Part shown: positions 6,819 to 16,063 of the stretch, in pieces
How positions within the stretch are numbered: the stretch's first letter is position 1
How the letters are laid out: each line of letters begins with the position of its first letter
NCBI GenBank assembly: GCA_946886975.1
Contig: CAMPJV010000013.1
Coordinates: 1 to 18,638 of the forward strand
DNA: 18,638 bases
Direction: 5' to 3'
Source of the DNA: an uncultured Taibaiella sp.
GTDB lineage: Bacteria > Bacteroidota > Bacteroidia > Chitinophagales > Chitinophagaceae
Position numbers and translations under genes: made by a program
Notes under the pieces: generated by a model
Seen by the model: the letters and a program-made list of their open reading frames with translations, nothing else
Databases searched by the model: none
What the model was told of the DNA's origin: nothing

Positions 6819-8615
6819 CTATGCCTCAAACTGCAGTTTGCTTAGACTTCTGTACAGTCCATCCTCCAGTTGCAGGAGCTCCGGATGCGTGCCTCTTTCT
6901 TTGATAACACCGTGCTCAAGGACAACTATCTGGTCTGCATTCCGGATGGTTGACAAACGGTGAGCTATGACAAATGAAGTCCTGTTTTTCATTAAGTTAT
7001 GAAGCGCTTCCTGAACCAATGCTTCTGATTCAGAATCGAGCGAGCTGGTGGCCTCATCAAGGATAAGGATGATTGGATCCTTAAGGATTGCGCGGGCTAT
7101 AGCAATACGCTGCCGCTGCCCACCGGAAAGCTTAATTCCGCGCTCGCCCACTATGGTCTGGTAGCCTTCGGGGAACCTTGTGATGAACTCATGAGCATTT
7201 GCTTTCCGGGCGGCTTCTTCAATTTCCTGCTGGCTGGCTGAGGGCTTTCCGTAAGCAATGTTCTCAAGAATGGTTCCGCCGAAGAGCAGAACGTCCTGAG
7301 GAACAAGGGCCATCTGTTTCCTTAGCTGTGTCAGCGGTACGGATGAAGCAGGCTTGTCATCGAAAAAGATCTGTCCCGATTGGGGTTCGTAAAACCTCAG
7401 CAGCAAGGACACCATAGTGCTTTTTCCGGCTCCACTGGGGCCGACGATGGCGATCTGCTGACCTGAAGCGGCATAAATAGAAACATCGTGCAAGACCTGG
7501 ATCTCCGGACGGGACGGATAGCTGAAAGCAATATTCTTGAGTGAAACCTGACCCTTTAACCTAAACTCCTCCTTTAGAGGTTCATCGTGTTCTGCTATGG
7601 GCTCTGTACTTTCTCTCAGCAATTCCCGAACTCTCTGGGTAGCTCCCAGGGTCTTTTGCAGCTGACTGTAGAGGTCGGCGAAGCCAGCCATTGTACCACC
7701 CACGAAAGCTGTGTACACGACGAAAGCTGTAAGATCGCCAAAGTTCATTTGGATGCGCACCGCATACCAGACGACCAGTACTATTGCACCGAACACACTG
7801 AATAATAAAAAGGAAACGAACATTCCACGGAACCTCCCGTTCTTGATGGCGAGCTTAACCACGGCATCAATGCTCTTTGTGTACCTGCTGATCTCAAACC
7901 ACTCATTGTTAAAGGCCTTTACATTCGCTACTCCCTGAAGCGTTTCCTGAACTACAGTACCCGAATCTGCAAGCTGATCCTGGGCCTCACGGGCAAACTT
8001 TCTGATCTTCTTACTAAATATGAGCGCTATAACAATGATGACCGGGATGATGGATAACATGACCAGTGTTAGCTTTGCTGATATATACATGATCAACCCT
8101 AAACCAATCAGCAGTGTGAGCACTCCCCTAAGGAGCTCCGCCAGCATGACACTTACTGCATCCTGGATCTGAGTGACATCTGCGCTGATCCTGCTGCTTA
8201 ACTCCCCTACCCGGCGCTGGGTGAAAAAGTCCATAGGCATCATGATCATTCTCTTATAGATGTCTTTCCGCATGTCAGCGACCGCGTTCTCCCCTACTGA
8301 AGTGAACAGGTAAATACGCATAAATGAAAACACCATCTGGAGCGTTAATACGCCGATCATCACCAGGGCGATATTACCAGGGGTAAATTCCGGCGCAGTG
8401 CCGAGGCTGATGGCATGGGCGCTATCAATAAGCTCCTTAAGCAGATATGGGAAGGCCATAGTGCTACCCGCAGACAGCGCGATGAAGACCAATCCTGCAA
8501 TAAACTGATATTTGTAAGGCTTTACATACGTGAAGATCATCAACCCTTCGCGAAGGTTTTCCTTAGAAACCTTTGCTTTGGGCATGTCATCTGCGACAGC
8601 ATTTCTTCTTGCCAT
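6819..8615 (-). CDS. MsbA-like ABC exporter (half transporter)
   Basis: The 598 residues contain a fused exporter membrane domain and ATPase domain, the standard length for an ABCB/MsbA half transporter that works as a homodimer in the inner membrane. Hydrophobic segments lie near 37-57, 82-105, 160-180, 183-200, 265-285 and 293-312. The ATPase domain shows Walker A at 392-400 (GPSGAGKST), Q-loop Gln440 (VPQD), signature LSGGQ at 496-500, Walker B at 516-521 (ILILDE) and switch His552 (IAHRLST). All catalytic residues are present. Substrate could be lipid A precursor, another lipid, a drug or a peptide; sequence alone does not say. There is no peptidase C39 domain. A -7 element and a 12-bp palindrome lie just upstream. 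Confidence 0.93.
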   Translation of the reverse strand: MARRNAVADDMPKAKVSKENLREGLMIFTYVKPYKYQFIAGLVFIALSAGSTMAFPYLLKELIDSAHAISLGTAPEFTPGNIALVMIGVLTLQMVFSFMRIYLFTSVGENAVADMRKDIYKRMIMMPMDFFTQRRVGELSSRISADVTQIQDAVSVMLAELLRGVLTLLIGLGLIMYISAKLTLVMLSIIPVIIVIALIFSKKIRKFAREAQDQLADSGTVVQETLQGVANVKAFNNEWFEISRYTKSIDAVVKLAIKNGRFRGMFVSFLLFSVFGAIVLVVWYAVRIQMNFGDLTAFVVYTAFVGGTMAGFADLYSQLQKTLGATQRVRELLRESTEPIAEHDEPLKEEFRLKGQVSLKNIAFSYPSRPEIQVLHDVSIYAASGQQIAIVGPSGAGKSTMVSLLLRFYEPQSGQIFFDDKPASSVPLTQLRKQMALVPQDVLLFGGTILENIAYGKPSASQQEIEEAARKANAHEFITRFPEGYQTIVGERGIKLSGGQRQRIAIARAILKDPIILILDEATSSLDSESEALVQEALHNLMKNRTSFVIAHRLSTIRNADQIVVLEHGVIKERGTHPELLQLEDGLYRSLSKLQFEA

Positions 8616-8631
8616 AAACTTATAAAGGATG

Positions 8632-8639
8632 CAAAGCTA
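8632..8639 (-). promoter_or_regulatory. -7 element (TAGCTTTG on minus) for the ABC exporter
   Basis: It lies 16 bp before the ATG at 8615, giving a leader of about 10 nt. The palindrome at 8652-8663 covers the expected -33 position. Confidence 0.55.
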
Positions 8640-8651
8640 AGTGCATTCTGG

Positions 8652-8663
8652 TGAACATGTTCA
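8652..8663. promoter_or_regulatory. 12-bp palindrome TGAACATGTTCA, possible operator
   Basis: A perfect 12-bp palindrome 12 bp upstream of the exporter -7 element, where a bound repressor would block the -33 region. A looser inverted repeat, GGACA-AG-TGTCC, lies at 8702-8713. No regulator gene is adjacent. Confidence 0.4.
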
Positions 8664-8791
8664 TTGTTTTGAGATGGGCGAATCTACATTGCAGTTAGGC
8701 CGGACAAGTGTCCCGCAGTCGGATATTCGCTGCCACGAAGGGGTAATTCACATAGGTGAATAACTTAAATCTCATAATCTTCCAGTCATAA

Positions 8792-8799
8792 TATCTTTG
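8792..8799 (+). promoter_or_regulatory. Candidate -7 element TATCTTTG for the metalloprotease
   Basis: It matches TAnnTTTG but lies 181 bp before the ATG and lacks a clear -33 TTTG. A near match (TAACCTTTC) immediately before the ATG at 8980 is too close to serve. Confidence 0.35.
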
Positions 8800-8979
8800 T
8801 CCCTATTATCGGGCGAAATACATTTACTAATTGGCCGGCATCAAAAGAACCGCCTTAATTCATACGCTTAGATTCACGTCTACGAAACTTCTGACGCTTT
8901 CAGGGTATTTATTTCTGCCTCTGTTATACCAGGAATACGCTTCACTACTATTATTTCATTCACAACTAACTAACCTTTC

Positions 8980-11900
8980 ATGAGAAAATTTACAAGCTTC
9001 TTAATTCTCCTTCTGTGTCCTGCAATTGCAGGCTTTGGCCAGGTGGTTAAGCCATTTACCAGTGGACAGTCCGGAACAGCGCCAGCCGATGAGCACATCA
9101 AGGCTTTTCAAAGTGTGCAATTTGACCGGAGTGCGTTTGATCAGTTTAAAAACTCGATTCCAAAGCTGGAGAGCCTTTCAGGTTTAAAGGCAAGCAACAT
9201 GATGATAGAGCTGCCGCTCCACAGTGGTAACGAGCTGTTTTTCATTGCTGAACAGCAGGTGCTTTCTTTGGAGTCAGCAGCTTTGTACCCACTGATAAAG
9301 ACATACAAACTGGCCTCTACTGACGGATCGAAATATGGCAGTATCACTTATAGCCAGCTTGGATTGAGCATAATGCTATTCACAGAAGAGGGCAGGCTGT
9401 ATATCACACCATTTTCCAATATGGATGCCGTAAATCACGCGGTGTACTTAGCCAAGGACTACCAACTTGCTCCAGGCTCAACTATTGCCTGTGAAATAGA
9501 CGCTGCAAAAACCATCCGTGAACATGGGCAGGTGAAATACAAGACAACTGCGGTGTTAGGTGACTGCACCCTCCGCAACTACAAACTGGCGGTTGCAGCG
9601 ACGGGCGAGTATACTACATGGGCCGGCAGCCAGGCTAATGCGGTGGCAAGCATCACTGCCACGATTGCAAATGTGAATGTGATCTATGAGCGCGATGTGG
9701 CTATACATTTCATACTTGTGATAGACAACTCAGTAATATTTACAAACGCAGCATCCGACCCCTACACCGGAACACTGGACATGACCGCGCTCAATACTAA
9801 CACAGCAACACTTACAACGGCGCTGGGCCTGACGGGCTATGATGTGGGAATTCTTTTTAACAACGGCTGGAACGGAGGTCTTGCTTTTACTCCCGGGGTT
9901 TGTGATGCAAGTTATAAAGGTGGTGCGGGTGCTGGCATCAATGGTACCCCTTCCGGATCTATCATGGAGGGCGTGGTAGCGCATGAGATCGCACATATGT
10001 TCAGCGCACTTCATACGCTGAGCTCCGGTACGGGTGTAGGCTGTCTCAACAACGTGAGCCTTTCCGCTGCTTACGAGCCAGGAGGAGGATCTACTCTGAT
10101 GGGGTATGCCGGCTCCGTATGCAGCGGACAGTTTTACCAGAATTACACAGACGGATACTTTCACTATAACAGCGTGAGCGCTATTCTTGGATACGCCCAG
10201 GCATCTGCCACCTGCAATACGACTACTCCAAACACCAACGCAGCCCCTACCCTTTCAGTAGCCGCTACGAGCTATACTATCCCCCACTCTACACCTTTCC
10301 AGTTGGACGCGACACTAACCGATGTTACTGCCACTGGAACTCCTACCTACAGTTTTGAACAATACGACCTTGCCCCAGCGATTATGACCGTCCTTCCATC
10401 TGCGCTGTCTATTTCAGGACCGGTTTTTCGATCCTACCCACCGTCGGTGAATTCATACCGGATATTTCCGCCACTTTCCAACATATTAAACAACACGGCT
10501 ACTCCCTGGGAAGTATTGCCATCTGTTTCACGGACGATAAACTTCAAGGTTACGGGTCGGGATAATGAACCTTTTAAAGGCTGTGTTGCTCAGGAATCAA
10601 TCGCTGTTAATGTTAGCGGCGGAAGCGGACCTTTTGCCATCACCTCACAGAATACGGCGACTACTTTTACAGCAAACGGGTCAAATACGATCCCGCTTAC
10701 CTGGAGCGTGGCCAACAGTGACGTCGCCCCTGTAAACTCACCTAATGTTGACATTCTATTTTCAACAGACAACGGACAGACGTTTCCATATACGCTCGTG
10801 TCAAATACAGCCAATGATGGCTCTGAGAACATAATAGTACCAAACCTTAACACAACAGTGGGCCGTATCAAAGTAAAGAGCAGCAACAATATTTTCTTTG
10901 ACATTAATAACGCAGCACTGAGTATTTCCACCACCTGCAGTGCTAATGGAGCAACCATTACTCCCAATACCAACGTTTCAGCGGTTTTAGGTTCAGCTGC
11001 ACTTAACCTGGGGTTGACGCCGGCATATGGTTCTCCTCTGACTATTGCCGGTACGCTGGCATCAACGGACCCTTCTGCGAACCTCGTTGTTAACAACAAC
11101 ACTGCTGGTACTTGCATTACCTTCGGAAATACGTTCAGGTATGACCTATTCACCTTCCAGGTAAATGTATCAGGATCGTATACTTTTACCCAATCCGGAA
11201 GCACACCTTATGGTGTAATGTGTAACCTGTACCAGACAGCCTTTGTGCCAGGCACTCAATGCCCCAACTTCCTGAACTCCAACGGAACCTATAATTCCAC
11301 AACCTTTATAATAAACCTTGGCACCAGCTTTACGCAAACGCTGTCTGCAGGGGTTACTTATGTACTGGCAGTGGGCACGTTCGACAATAACCTTCCAACT
11401 TTGCCGGCGGCATATACCGTAAATGTCACACCACCTGCGGGGGGTGCCCTGTACAATGGCGTTCCTGATCCTGGTCCGACATTCGCATATAAGTATGTTG
11501 TAGTAAACAACGCGACCGGAAACATTGTTTCCATTTCTTCCACCAGCGATATGACAAGCTCCGTCACGTATTATGTTGGAAACTTTAAAGTTTACGGAGT
11601 TTCAGTAAGTACCTCTGTATCTGCAAGCACACTGAATTCCTATGTAGGAGGAAGCTACACCAATTTCCTGGCAGCACTTCTCAACAGCACCATCTGTGGC
11701 AACTTAAGTACTAACTCTATCAATGTAAATATTACACCATTCCCTCTGGCGTTACGGTTTATAGCGCTGAGAGCTCAGAAAGGGCATAATGACATCGATG
11801 TAAATTGGACCGTTGCCAATCAAAGCGGTACGGAGGTATATGAGGTTGAAAGAAGCAGTGACGGACAGAATTTTGAAACGATCGGGAGCGTGTCCGCCGC

Positions 11901-12294
11901 TGCCATTACTGAATACATGCTTAAGGACGAACAACCGTTTGCCGGCAACAACTATTACAGGATAAAAGCCATATTGAGGGACGGGGTAGCAATATACAGC
12001 AGCATAGTCAGGGTACAATTTGGAACTGACGATGCAGCTTCTTTAAACGTTTATCCTAATCCGGCAACCGGGTCGGGCATCCTGCTGAGCATGGTAAATG
12101 TGGAACAGGGTAAGTATACCCTGGCAGTCTACAACTTAACGGCACAAAACCTTCTTAAGCAGGAAATAGACCATGAGGGAGGCAGCACAACTGTTAATGT
12201 GAACATTGAAAGCCTGGTTGCAGGAGCTTACTTCATCAGCGTCATTGATGAACAAAGCAAGACTATATACAGACAGAAGCTGATCCGGCGATAA
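8980..12294 (+). CDS. T9SS-exported reprolysin-like (M12B-type) zinc metalloprotease
   Basis: This 1104-residue secreted protein has a signal peptide at 1-20 (cleavage near GFGQ). Residues about 21-190 are a propeptide-like region. The catalytic domain, about 195-410, starts at LGDCTLRNYKLAVAATGEY. It holds the zinc motif HEIAHMFSALH (H335, E336, H339, H345) and a Met-turn at 371-376 (STLMGY), both typical of metzincins in the reprolysin group. A Ser/Thr/Asn-rich middle with beta-sandwich modules follows (about 420-920), then a type III-like module (about 925-1015). The C-terminal T9SS type A sorting domain runs from about 1021 (SLNVYPNPATG) to the basic end KLIRR. The protein is therefore exported and probably cell-surface attached or released, degrading extracellular protein. 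A strong hairpin follows the stop. Confidence 0.93.
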   Translation: MRKFTSFLILLLCPAIAGFGQVVKPFTSGQSGTAPADEHIKAFQSVQFDRSAFDQFKNSIPKLESLSGLKASNMMIELPLHSGNELFFIAEQQVLSLESAALYPLIKTYKLASTDGSKYGSITYSQLGLSIMLFTEEGRLYITPFSNMDAVNHAVYLAKDYQLAPGSTIACEIDAAKTIREHGQVKYKTTAVLGDCTLRNYKLAVAATGEYTTWAGSQANAVASITATIANVNVIYERDVAIHFILVIDNSVIFTNAASDPYTGTLDMTALNTNTATLTTALGLTGYDVGILFNNGWNGGLAFTPGVCDASYKGGAGAGINGTPSGSIMEGVVAHEIAHMFSALHTLSSGTGVGCLNNVSLSAAYEPGGGSTLMGYAGSVCSGQFYQNYTDGYFHYNSVSAILGYAQASATCNTTTPNTNAAPTLSVAATSYTIPHSTPFQLDATLTDVTATGTPTYSFEQYDLAPAIMTVLPSALSISGPVFRSYPPSVNSYRIFPPLSNILNNTATPWEVLPSVSRTINFKVTGRDNEPFKGCVAQESIAVNVSGGSGPFAITSQNTATTFTANGSNTIPLTWSVANSDVAPVNSPNVDILFSTDNGQTFPYTLVSNTANDGSENIIVPNLNTTVGRIKVKSSNNIFFDINNAALSISTTCSANGATITPNTNVSAVLGSAALNLGLTPAYGSPLTIAGTLASTDPSANLVVNNNTAGTCITFGNTFRYDLFTFQVNVSGSYTFTQSGSTPYGVMCNLYQTAFVPGTQCPNFLNSNGTYNSTTFIINLGTSFTQTLSAGVTYVLAVGTFDNNLPTLPAAYTVNVTPPAGGALYNGVPDPGPTFAYKYVVVNNATGNIVSISSTSDMTSSVTYYVGNFKVYGVSVSTSVSASTLNSYVGGSYTNFLAALLNSTICGNLSTNSINVNITPFPLALRFIALRAQKGHNDIDVNWTVANQSGTEVYEVERSSDGQNFETIGSVSAAAITEYMLKDEQPFAGNNYYRIKAILRDGVAIYSSIVRVQFGTDDAASLNVYPNPATGSGILLSMVNVEQGKYTLAVYNLTAQNLLKQEIDHEGGSTTVNVNIESLVAGAYFISVIDEQSKTIYRQKLIRR

Positions 12295-12318
12295 TCCAAC
12301 CATAATAGGTATATTGGT

Positions 12319-12346
12319 GCCGGCCAGCTAATCTTAGCTGGCCGGC
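12319..12346. terminator. GC-rich stem-loop between convergent genes
   Basis: GCCGGCCAGCTAA (12319-12331) and TTAGCTGGCCGGC (12334-12346) are perfect 13-bp arms two bases apart; the real loop must open a few pairs. It lies 25 bp after the metalloprotease stop and before the end of the convergent five-gene string. A T-run is missing on both sides. A second, smaller hairpin (ATCCGT 12362-12367, ACGGAT 12377-12382) lies next to it. Confidence 0.7.
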
Positions 12347-12438
12347 CTGGTATATAACCTTATCCGTGATCACCTAACGGATGATACAGGCGGGTCATCT
12401 GGAAGTTGAATTGAGTCGATCGCCACGAGAAACTTGTA

Positions 12439-13005
12439 TCAGTCTCCACCTATCCGAAGCATCCGATTATCTATCATCTGAAAGAAGTGTAGTGGCTGGA
12501 ATGTTCGCCATCCCGGATCTTCCATCATACTGATGTATCTGTCGATATGCGACTGGCGGAATTCGGACTCAGTCTGATTCGGCATGTTGATGGAGACTAT
12601 CCAGCCGCCTTCGTCCTTAATGTCTTCGTACCACTCCTCATAATAATCAGGCTCACTACTATGAAAGTTCAGGACATTTTCCGTGATCAGAATGAACTTG
12701 TATATGCCCTTCGCGACCATGAAGTCTATAACCGACCTCTTTAGCTGCATAATATCGTTCTCCACAGCATCGTTCCACTCCCCGAGCATTTCAATAATGG
12801 CGAAGTTGTAATCATAATCGACATACAACACCTTAAGATAAAGAGTGCGGGAGCCGAAATCATCCCATTGCGGATGGATATAGTAGTTATAGACAGTATT
12901 TGAAAACTCAAACTCGCTATACTCCCTACCAAAGAAAGGGGAGCTTTCGTCTTCTTCAGCTGTGTACAGATGCCTCCAGTTATAATATGGTTCTATATCG
13001 TGCAT
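12439..13005 (-). CDS. Conserved Bacteroidota protein of unknown function
   Basis: The protein has 188 residues, is acidic and unusually rich in Tyr, Trp and Phe, and has no signal peptide or membrane span. Recognisable blocks are FFGREYSEFEFSN (24-36), YNYYIHPQWDDFGS (39-52), an alpha/beta core with AIIEMLGEWND and FILITENVLNFH, and a C-terminal LHFFQMID. This layout matches conserved Bacteroidota proteins I have seen only as hypotheticals. The beta-alpha-beta core loosely suggests a STAS- or Rossmann-like fold, which is inference. It starts 27 bp after the rhodanese stop and is probably the last gene of the ddl string. Confidence 0.75.
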   Translation of the reverse strand: MHDIEPYYNWRHLYTAEEDESSPFFGREYSEFEFSNTVYNYYIHPQWDDFGSRTLYLKVLYVDYDYNFAIIEMLGEWNDAVENDIMQLKRSVIDFMVAKGIYKFILITENVLNFHSSEPDYYEEWYEDIKDEGGWIVSINMPNQTESEFRQSHIDRYISMMEDPGWRTFQPLHFFQMIDNRMLRIGGD

Positions 13006-13032
13006 GCGTACACCCTAACAGTCTGATTGTTC

Positions 13033-13350
13033 TCAGGCTTTTGTGTTGCCGAACCTCCCCTGCCAGGCCTGCATCCCACCAGTCAGATTCTTGCAGTTTG
13101 AATAACCCATAGTTTCCAAAAACAAGCATGCCTGCGCACTGCGGCTGCCGGCTCTGCAGTGAACTATCAATTCCTCATCCTTATAGTCCTCTAGTTCATC
13201 TGTCTGCATACCAAGAATATTGCCGAGCGGAACCAGCTTTCCGCCAATATTGTACTCGGCATACTCATGAGGTTCTCTCACATCAATGATGTTGAGCTTC
13301 TCCCCTGCGTCCATTCTCGACTTTAATTCGTCGACACTGATCTGTTGCAT
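13033..13350 (-). CDS. Single-domain rhodanese (sulfurtransferase)
   Basis: The protein has 105 residues, the normal size for a GlpE/PspE-type rhodanese. It shows the ISVDELKSRMD start, the IIDVREPHEYAEYNI motif (21-35) and the active-site loop CRAGSRS at 65-71 with catalytic Cys65. The C-terminal GGMQAWQG block is also typical. Rhodaneses move sulfane sulfur from donors such as thiosulfate to thiophilic acceptors; the acceptor here is unknown. With no signal peptide it acts in the cytoplasm. Its ATG lies one base after the TGA of the T9SS protein gene, implying translational coupling. Confidence 0.92.
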   Translation of the reverse strand: MQQISVDELKSRMDAGEKLNIIDVREPHEYAEYNIGGKLVPLGNILGMQTDELEDYKDEELIVHCRAGSRSAQACLFLETMGYSNCKNLTGGMQAWQGRFGNTKA

Positions 13351-13351
13351 A

Positions 13352-15196
13352 TCAATAAATCTTAATTATCTTTTTAGGCGCGCTATTCCAGTTGCCATCG
13401 GAAATCCGTACAAAATAGATGCCCGGCGCTAAACCGGAGATGTCCATGTCTTGATTATTCGCAGCCTGCCCAGATTTCAATAAACGGCCATGCGTATCCC
13501 GGACTTCATAAAAGACTGAGTTACTAGTTTCTGTGCTGATCGTGAAATGGTTTGTCGCAGGATTTGGATAGACCTTCCAGTTCTCGTCTACCTGTTCAAC
13601 CCATCTAACAGCACTTGGGGTTACCGGCTGGCCTAAAAGCGGCCTTATCATGAGTGCTCCACCCACAATGGATGGCTGCCACACATTAAGGTAATTCACA
13701 TAAAGGTGATTGCCCCCTGCCCTATTTTCATCAAGTCCAAAGTACAGGCTGTCGCTGCCGCTGCTTGCCGGCTGGAGGGTACCAAGGAAAAACGTCCCGG
13801 CGTTCATAGGCACTGGTGTGTCAAACTTATAAATCCAGAAGTTATTCACTGTGTCGTTATAGCTTGCAAACAAAAGATCCTGTTGGTACACCAGGTCGTC
13901 AGTACCGCCGTTAACCGCTATGTCGTTATGGACAGTCACTGAAAAGAACTTATTGGTGGCGAGAGGAACCTGCCGGCCAAAGTAGATCGCGACTCCCCGT
14001 ATCGTATCGGGCTGATTGAGGTGAAATTCGATCGCCGTAGAAGCGGGTAAAGTCGCGGACTGATTAAGAAAGTAACTTTTTTCTGCTGTCCCATCATCAT
14101 AGGCAAGGTAGTTGTCGAACACCTGTTTGTGGATGATCGTATCATTGGCCCTGGGATCAAGTGCAGAAGGATCAGTTGCGAAGTATTTGTTCTCGAATAC
14201 CACTCTGTCGTAAATGCCAGGTGCAGTATAGCTTATAGTGTACATAGGAAACTGAAACTGCTGTTCAGAGTATCCGGGAATTACGGGATTCGGATTGATA
14301 GAGCTAGAAGCGATTGGAGTATTCGTCAGCTGCTCTCTTGCGACATAACCACAGTTAATACTGTGACCGGCATTATCGGAATTTCTCACAGTGAAACCAT
14401 GCTGACTACCAGAAGTTATTTCCTTTGCGGGATCAGCAGTATACTGTCTGTAGGGCATTGAAGTATAGTCATTGAGCAATGATGTTGGCGCTTCGATTGT
14501 AGCAACATCCTTTACAGCTGTATCATTTATACTCCTGTTGGCTGCCATCCTCACATAGTCAATGTTCCAGATATCGTCATTGATATTAATAGATGCTTTG
14601 TTGACGAAGCGGAACTGGAAAGCACCATGGAAGTACGCGAGATCTTTGATGGGTACCATAACCTGTCTGAAAGCCTGCAACGGACTCCCCTCTATACTCC
14701 ATACCTTCGTCCAACCAGCAGGCTTTTTCATAAAGAGCATCAGGGAGTCTTGCGTCTCCGGTGAAAAGCCCCTTCCCTGAGGCTGAAAGAAAAAGCTCAG
14801 ATATATACTGTCACCGGGAGTATGAGTTGAAAGATCAATCTGTGCGGACGTTAGACTATCAGCGTACACCAGCGCATTATTGTTTAAACTATCATAAGGA
14901 CCGCCCCTCGCATTTAGCGCGTCGAAAGTAGCAACCCCGCGGCTGACAGGCTGAACTGCCATAGTATTGTTTATGTAGACAGTCCGGTCCACCCATTTGG
15001 AGTTATCCGGGAATACACCATATGAGGTGAAATCATCGAAGAAAGGCAGGCTTAGTGCAGTGGTCTTGAGTTTGGCTTCAGGAACCTCTTTTTGTAGAAT
15101 TGGGTTCCAATCCAGAGGAGCCAACAGCTCCTGCGAGAAAGAAGTAGTCCACTGGACTAAAAGCACTAAGACGGCTATGGCAAATTTCCTTTTCAC
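13352..15196 (-). CDS. Secreted T9SS cargo protein of unknown function
   Basis: A protein of 614 residues with a signal peptide (MKRKFAIAVLVLLVQW..., cleavage near SFSQ at about 19-22) and a C-terminal T9SS type A sorting domain from about 541 (KVYPNPATNHF) to the end (KKIIKIY). The region LPFFDDFTSYGVFPDNSKWVD followed by a jelly-roll-like stretch (about 50-220) resembles carbohydrate-binding or adhesion modules of Bacteroidota surface proteins. No catalytic motif was seen. The start is GTG at 15196, directly abutting the TAA of the PASTA gene; no ATG lies nearby and GTG gives a well-formed signal peptide. It is placed between an envelope PASTA protein and a rhodanese. Confidence 0.88.
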   Translation of the reverse strand: MKRKFAIAVLVLLVQWTTSFSQELLAPLDWNPILQKEVPEAKLKTTALSLPFFDDFTSYGVFPDNSKWVDRTVYINNTMAVQPVSRGVATFDALNARGGPYDSLNNNALVYADSLTSAQIDLSTHTPGDSIYLSFFFQPQGRGFSPETQDSLMLFMKKPAGWTKVWSIEGSPLQAFRQVMVPIKDLAYFHGAFQFRFVNKASININDDIWNIDYVRMAANRSINDTAVKDVATIEAPTSLLNDYTSMPYRQYTADPAKEITSGSQHGFTVRNSDNAGHSINCGYVAREQLTNTPIASSSINPNPVIPGYSEQQFQFPMYTISYTAPGIYDRVVFENKYFATDPSALDPRANDTIIHKQVFDNYLAYDDGTAEKSYFLNQSATLPASTAIEFHLNQPDTIRGVAIYFGRQVPLATNKFFSVTVHNDIAVNGGTDDLVYQQDLLFASYNDTVNNFWIYKFDTPVPMNAGTFFLGTLQPASSGSDSLYFGLDENRAGGNHLYVNYLNVWQPSIVGGALMIRPLLGQPVTPSAVRWVEQVDENWKVYPNPATNHFTISTETSNSVFYEVRDTHGRLLKSGQAANNQDMDISGLAPGIYFVRISDGNWNSAPKKIIKIY

Positions 15197-16027
15197 TTAT
15201 AGCGGGGGTTTTTCTTGTGGTATAACTCTCGGAGCGGGTCTTCTATTGCCTTCAAGTTCATCATTACCCGGACTTTGTTTGATTCTAAGATCCACTATAT
15301 CACCTTCTTTTATCCTGTTTGGCTCATCAAGTTCATTATAGGGAGCTGGTGTCTGGAAGTATATTATTGCCGAAGCCGAGTCATCTATTACCCCATCCCA
15401 TATGGTTGTTGGTGTTAAACCGTTGCCATTAATAATCGCCATTCCCTCTTCCGCTGTCATGCCGATAACGTCCGGCACATTCATTTCTACGTTCCCGAAG
15501 CCATCGCCGACTACAAGGTCAATCTTGCTTCCTTGGGGGAGCATGTCTCCGGGCTTTATCGGACGACCTTTATAGAGCTGATCAAGCACAGCACCTTTTG
15601 CGTAATCAGGCCTGTGAAATGTATCACCCATAATGAGCCGGCTGCTTTTCAATATCAGAACCGCGCTCCGGTAAGAAAGATCGGTGAGTTTAGGCATACT
15701 TGTCAAAGGCGCTTCGGCCTTGTTGACAGTCAGAAAAATAGTTCTCCCCTCCTTAACGATAGAGTTCATGGTCGGGATTTGTGCCAGGATGGAGTACGGC
15801 TTCTTCGTTGGATCATAAGAAGAATCGACGTCTACTTCAAAGCCCATCCGTTCGAGAGCCGTCCGCGCCGATTTAAGCTGCTTGCCAGTTACGTTAGGAA
15901 CTTTCACTTCACTGCTGTGCTTGGTCAGCAGTCCCAGGCTCGCAAAGAATACAGCATATAATGCCCAGCAGACAGCCAAGACTGCTAAAAGGTTAAACAA
16001 AAAGGATTTCCTTAGTCTTTGATACAT
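15197..16027 (-). CDS. Membrane-anchored protein with three PASTA domains
   Basis: The protein has 276 residues. A short basic N-terminus (MYQRLRKS) precedes one membrane span (about 10-34), so the rest lies in the periplasm. Three PASTA modules follow: about 41-103 (VKVPNVTGKQLKSAR...), 109-174 (TSMPKLTDLSYRSAV..., ending IDLVVGDG) and 181-250 (EMNVPDVIGMTAEEG..., ending VDLRIKQS). The tail is proline-rich. PASTA modules in other bacteria bind peptidoglycan fragments or serve as spacers, usually on Ser/Thr kinases or penicillin-binding proteins; neither domain is present here. The gene starts 36 bp after the D-Ala-D-Ala ligase stop, which fits a cell-wall role. Confidence 0.9.
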   Translation of the reverse strand: MYQRLRKSFLFNLLAVLAVCWALYAVFFASLGLLTKHSSEVKVPNVTGKQLKSARTALERMGFEVDVDSSYDPTKKPYSILAQIPTMNSIVKEGRTIFLTVNKAEAPLTSMPKLTDLSYRSAVLILKSSRLIMGDTFHRPDYAKGAVLDQLYKGRPIKPGDMLPQGSKIDLVVGDGFGNVEMNVPDVIGMTAEEGMAIINGNGLTPTTIWDGVIDDSASAIIYFQTPAPYNELDEPNRIKEGDIVDLRIKQSPGNDELEGNRRPAPRVIPQEKPPL

Positions 16028-16063
16028 ATAGCACGGCCAACGAAAGGCGAAAAGTAGAGTTTT

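Larger units (their letters stand above)
8616..8979. other. Divergent intergenic region of 364 bp
   Basis: It separates the minus-strand ABC exporter from the plus-strand metalloprotease. It holds the exporter promoter (8632-8639), the palindrome (8652-8663), the repeat at 8702-8713 and a candidate promoter word for the protease (8792-8799). No coding frame is convincing in the remainder (8800-8979), which would be a leader of about 175 nt for the protease. Confidence 0.6.

Noticed and set aside
9730..10164. Minus-strand open frame of 144 codons
   Set aside because: It is antisense to the zinc-binding domain of the metalloprotease and has no promoter, start context or recognisable motif.
10590..11204. 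Minus-strand open frame of 204 codons
   Set aside because: It lies opposite the Ser/Thr-rich middle of the metalloprotease, whose own frame is continuous with clear domains and a sorting tail.
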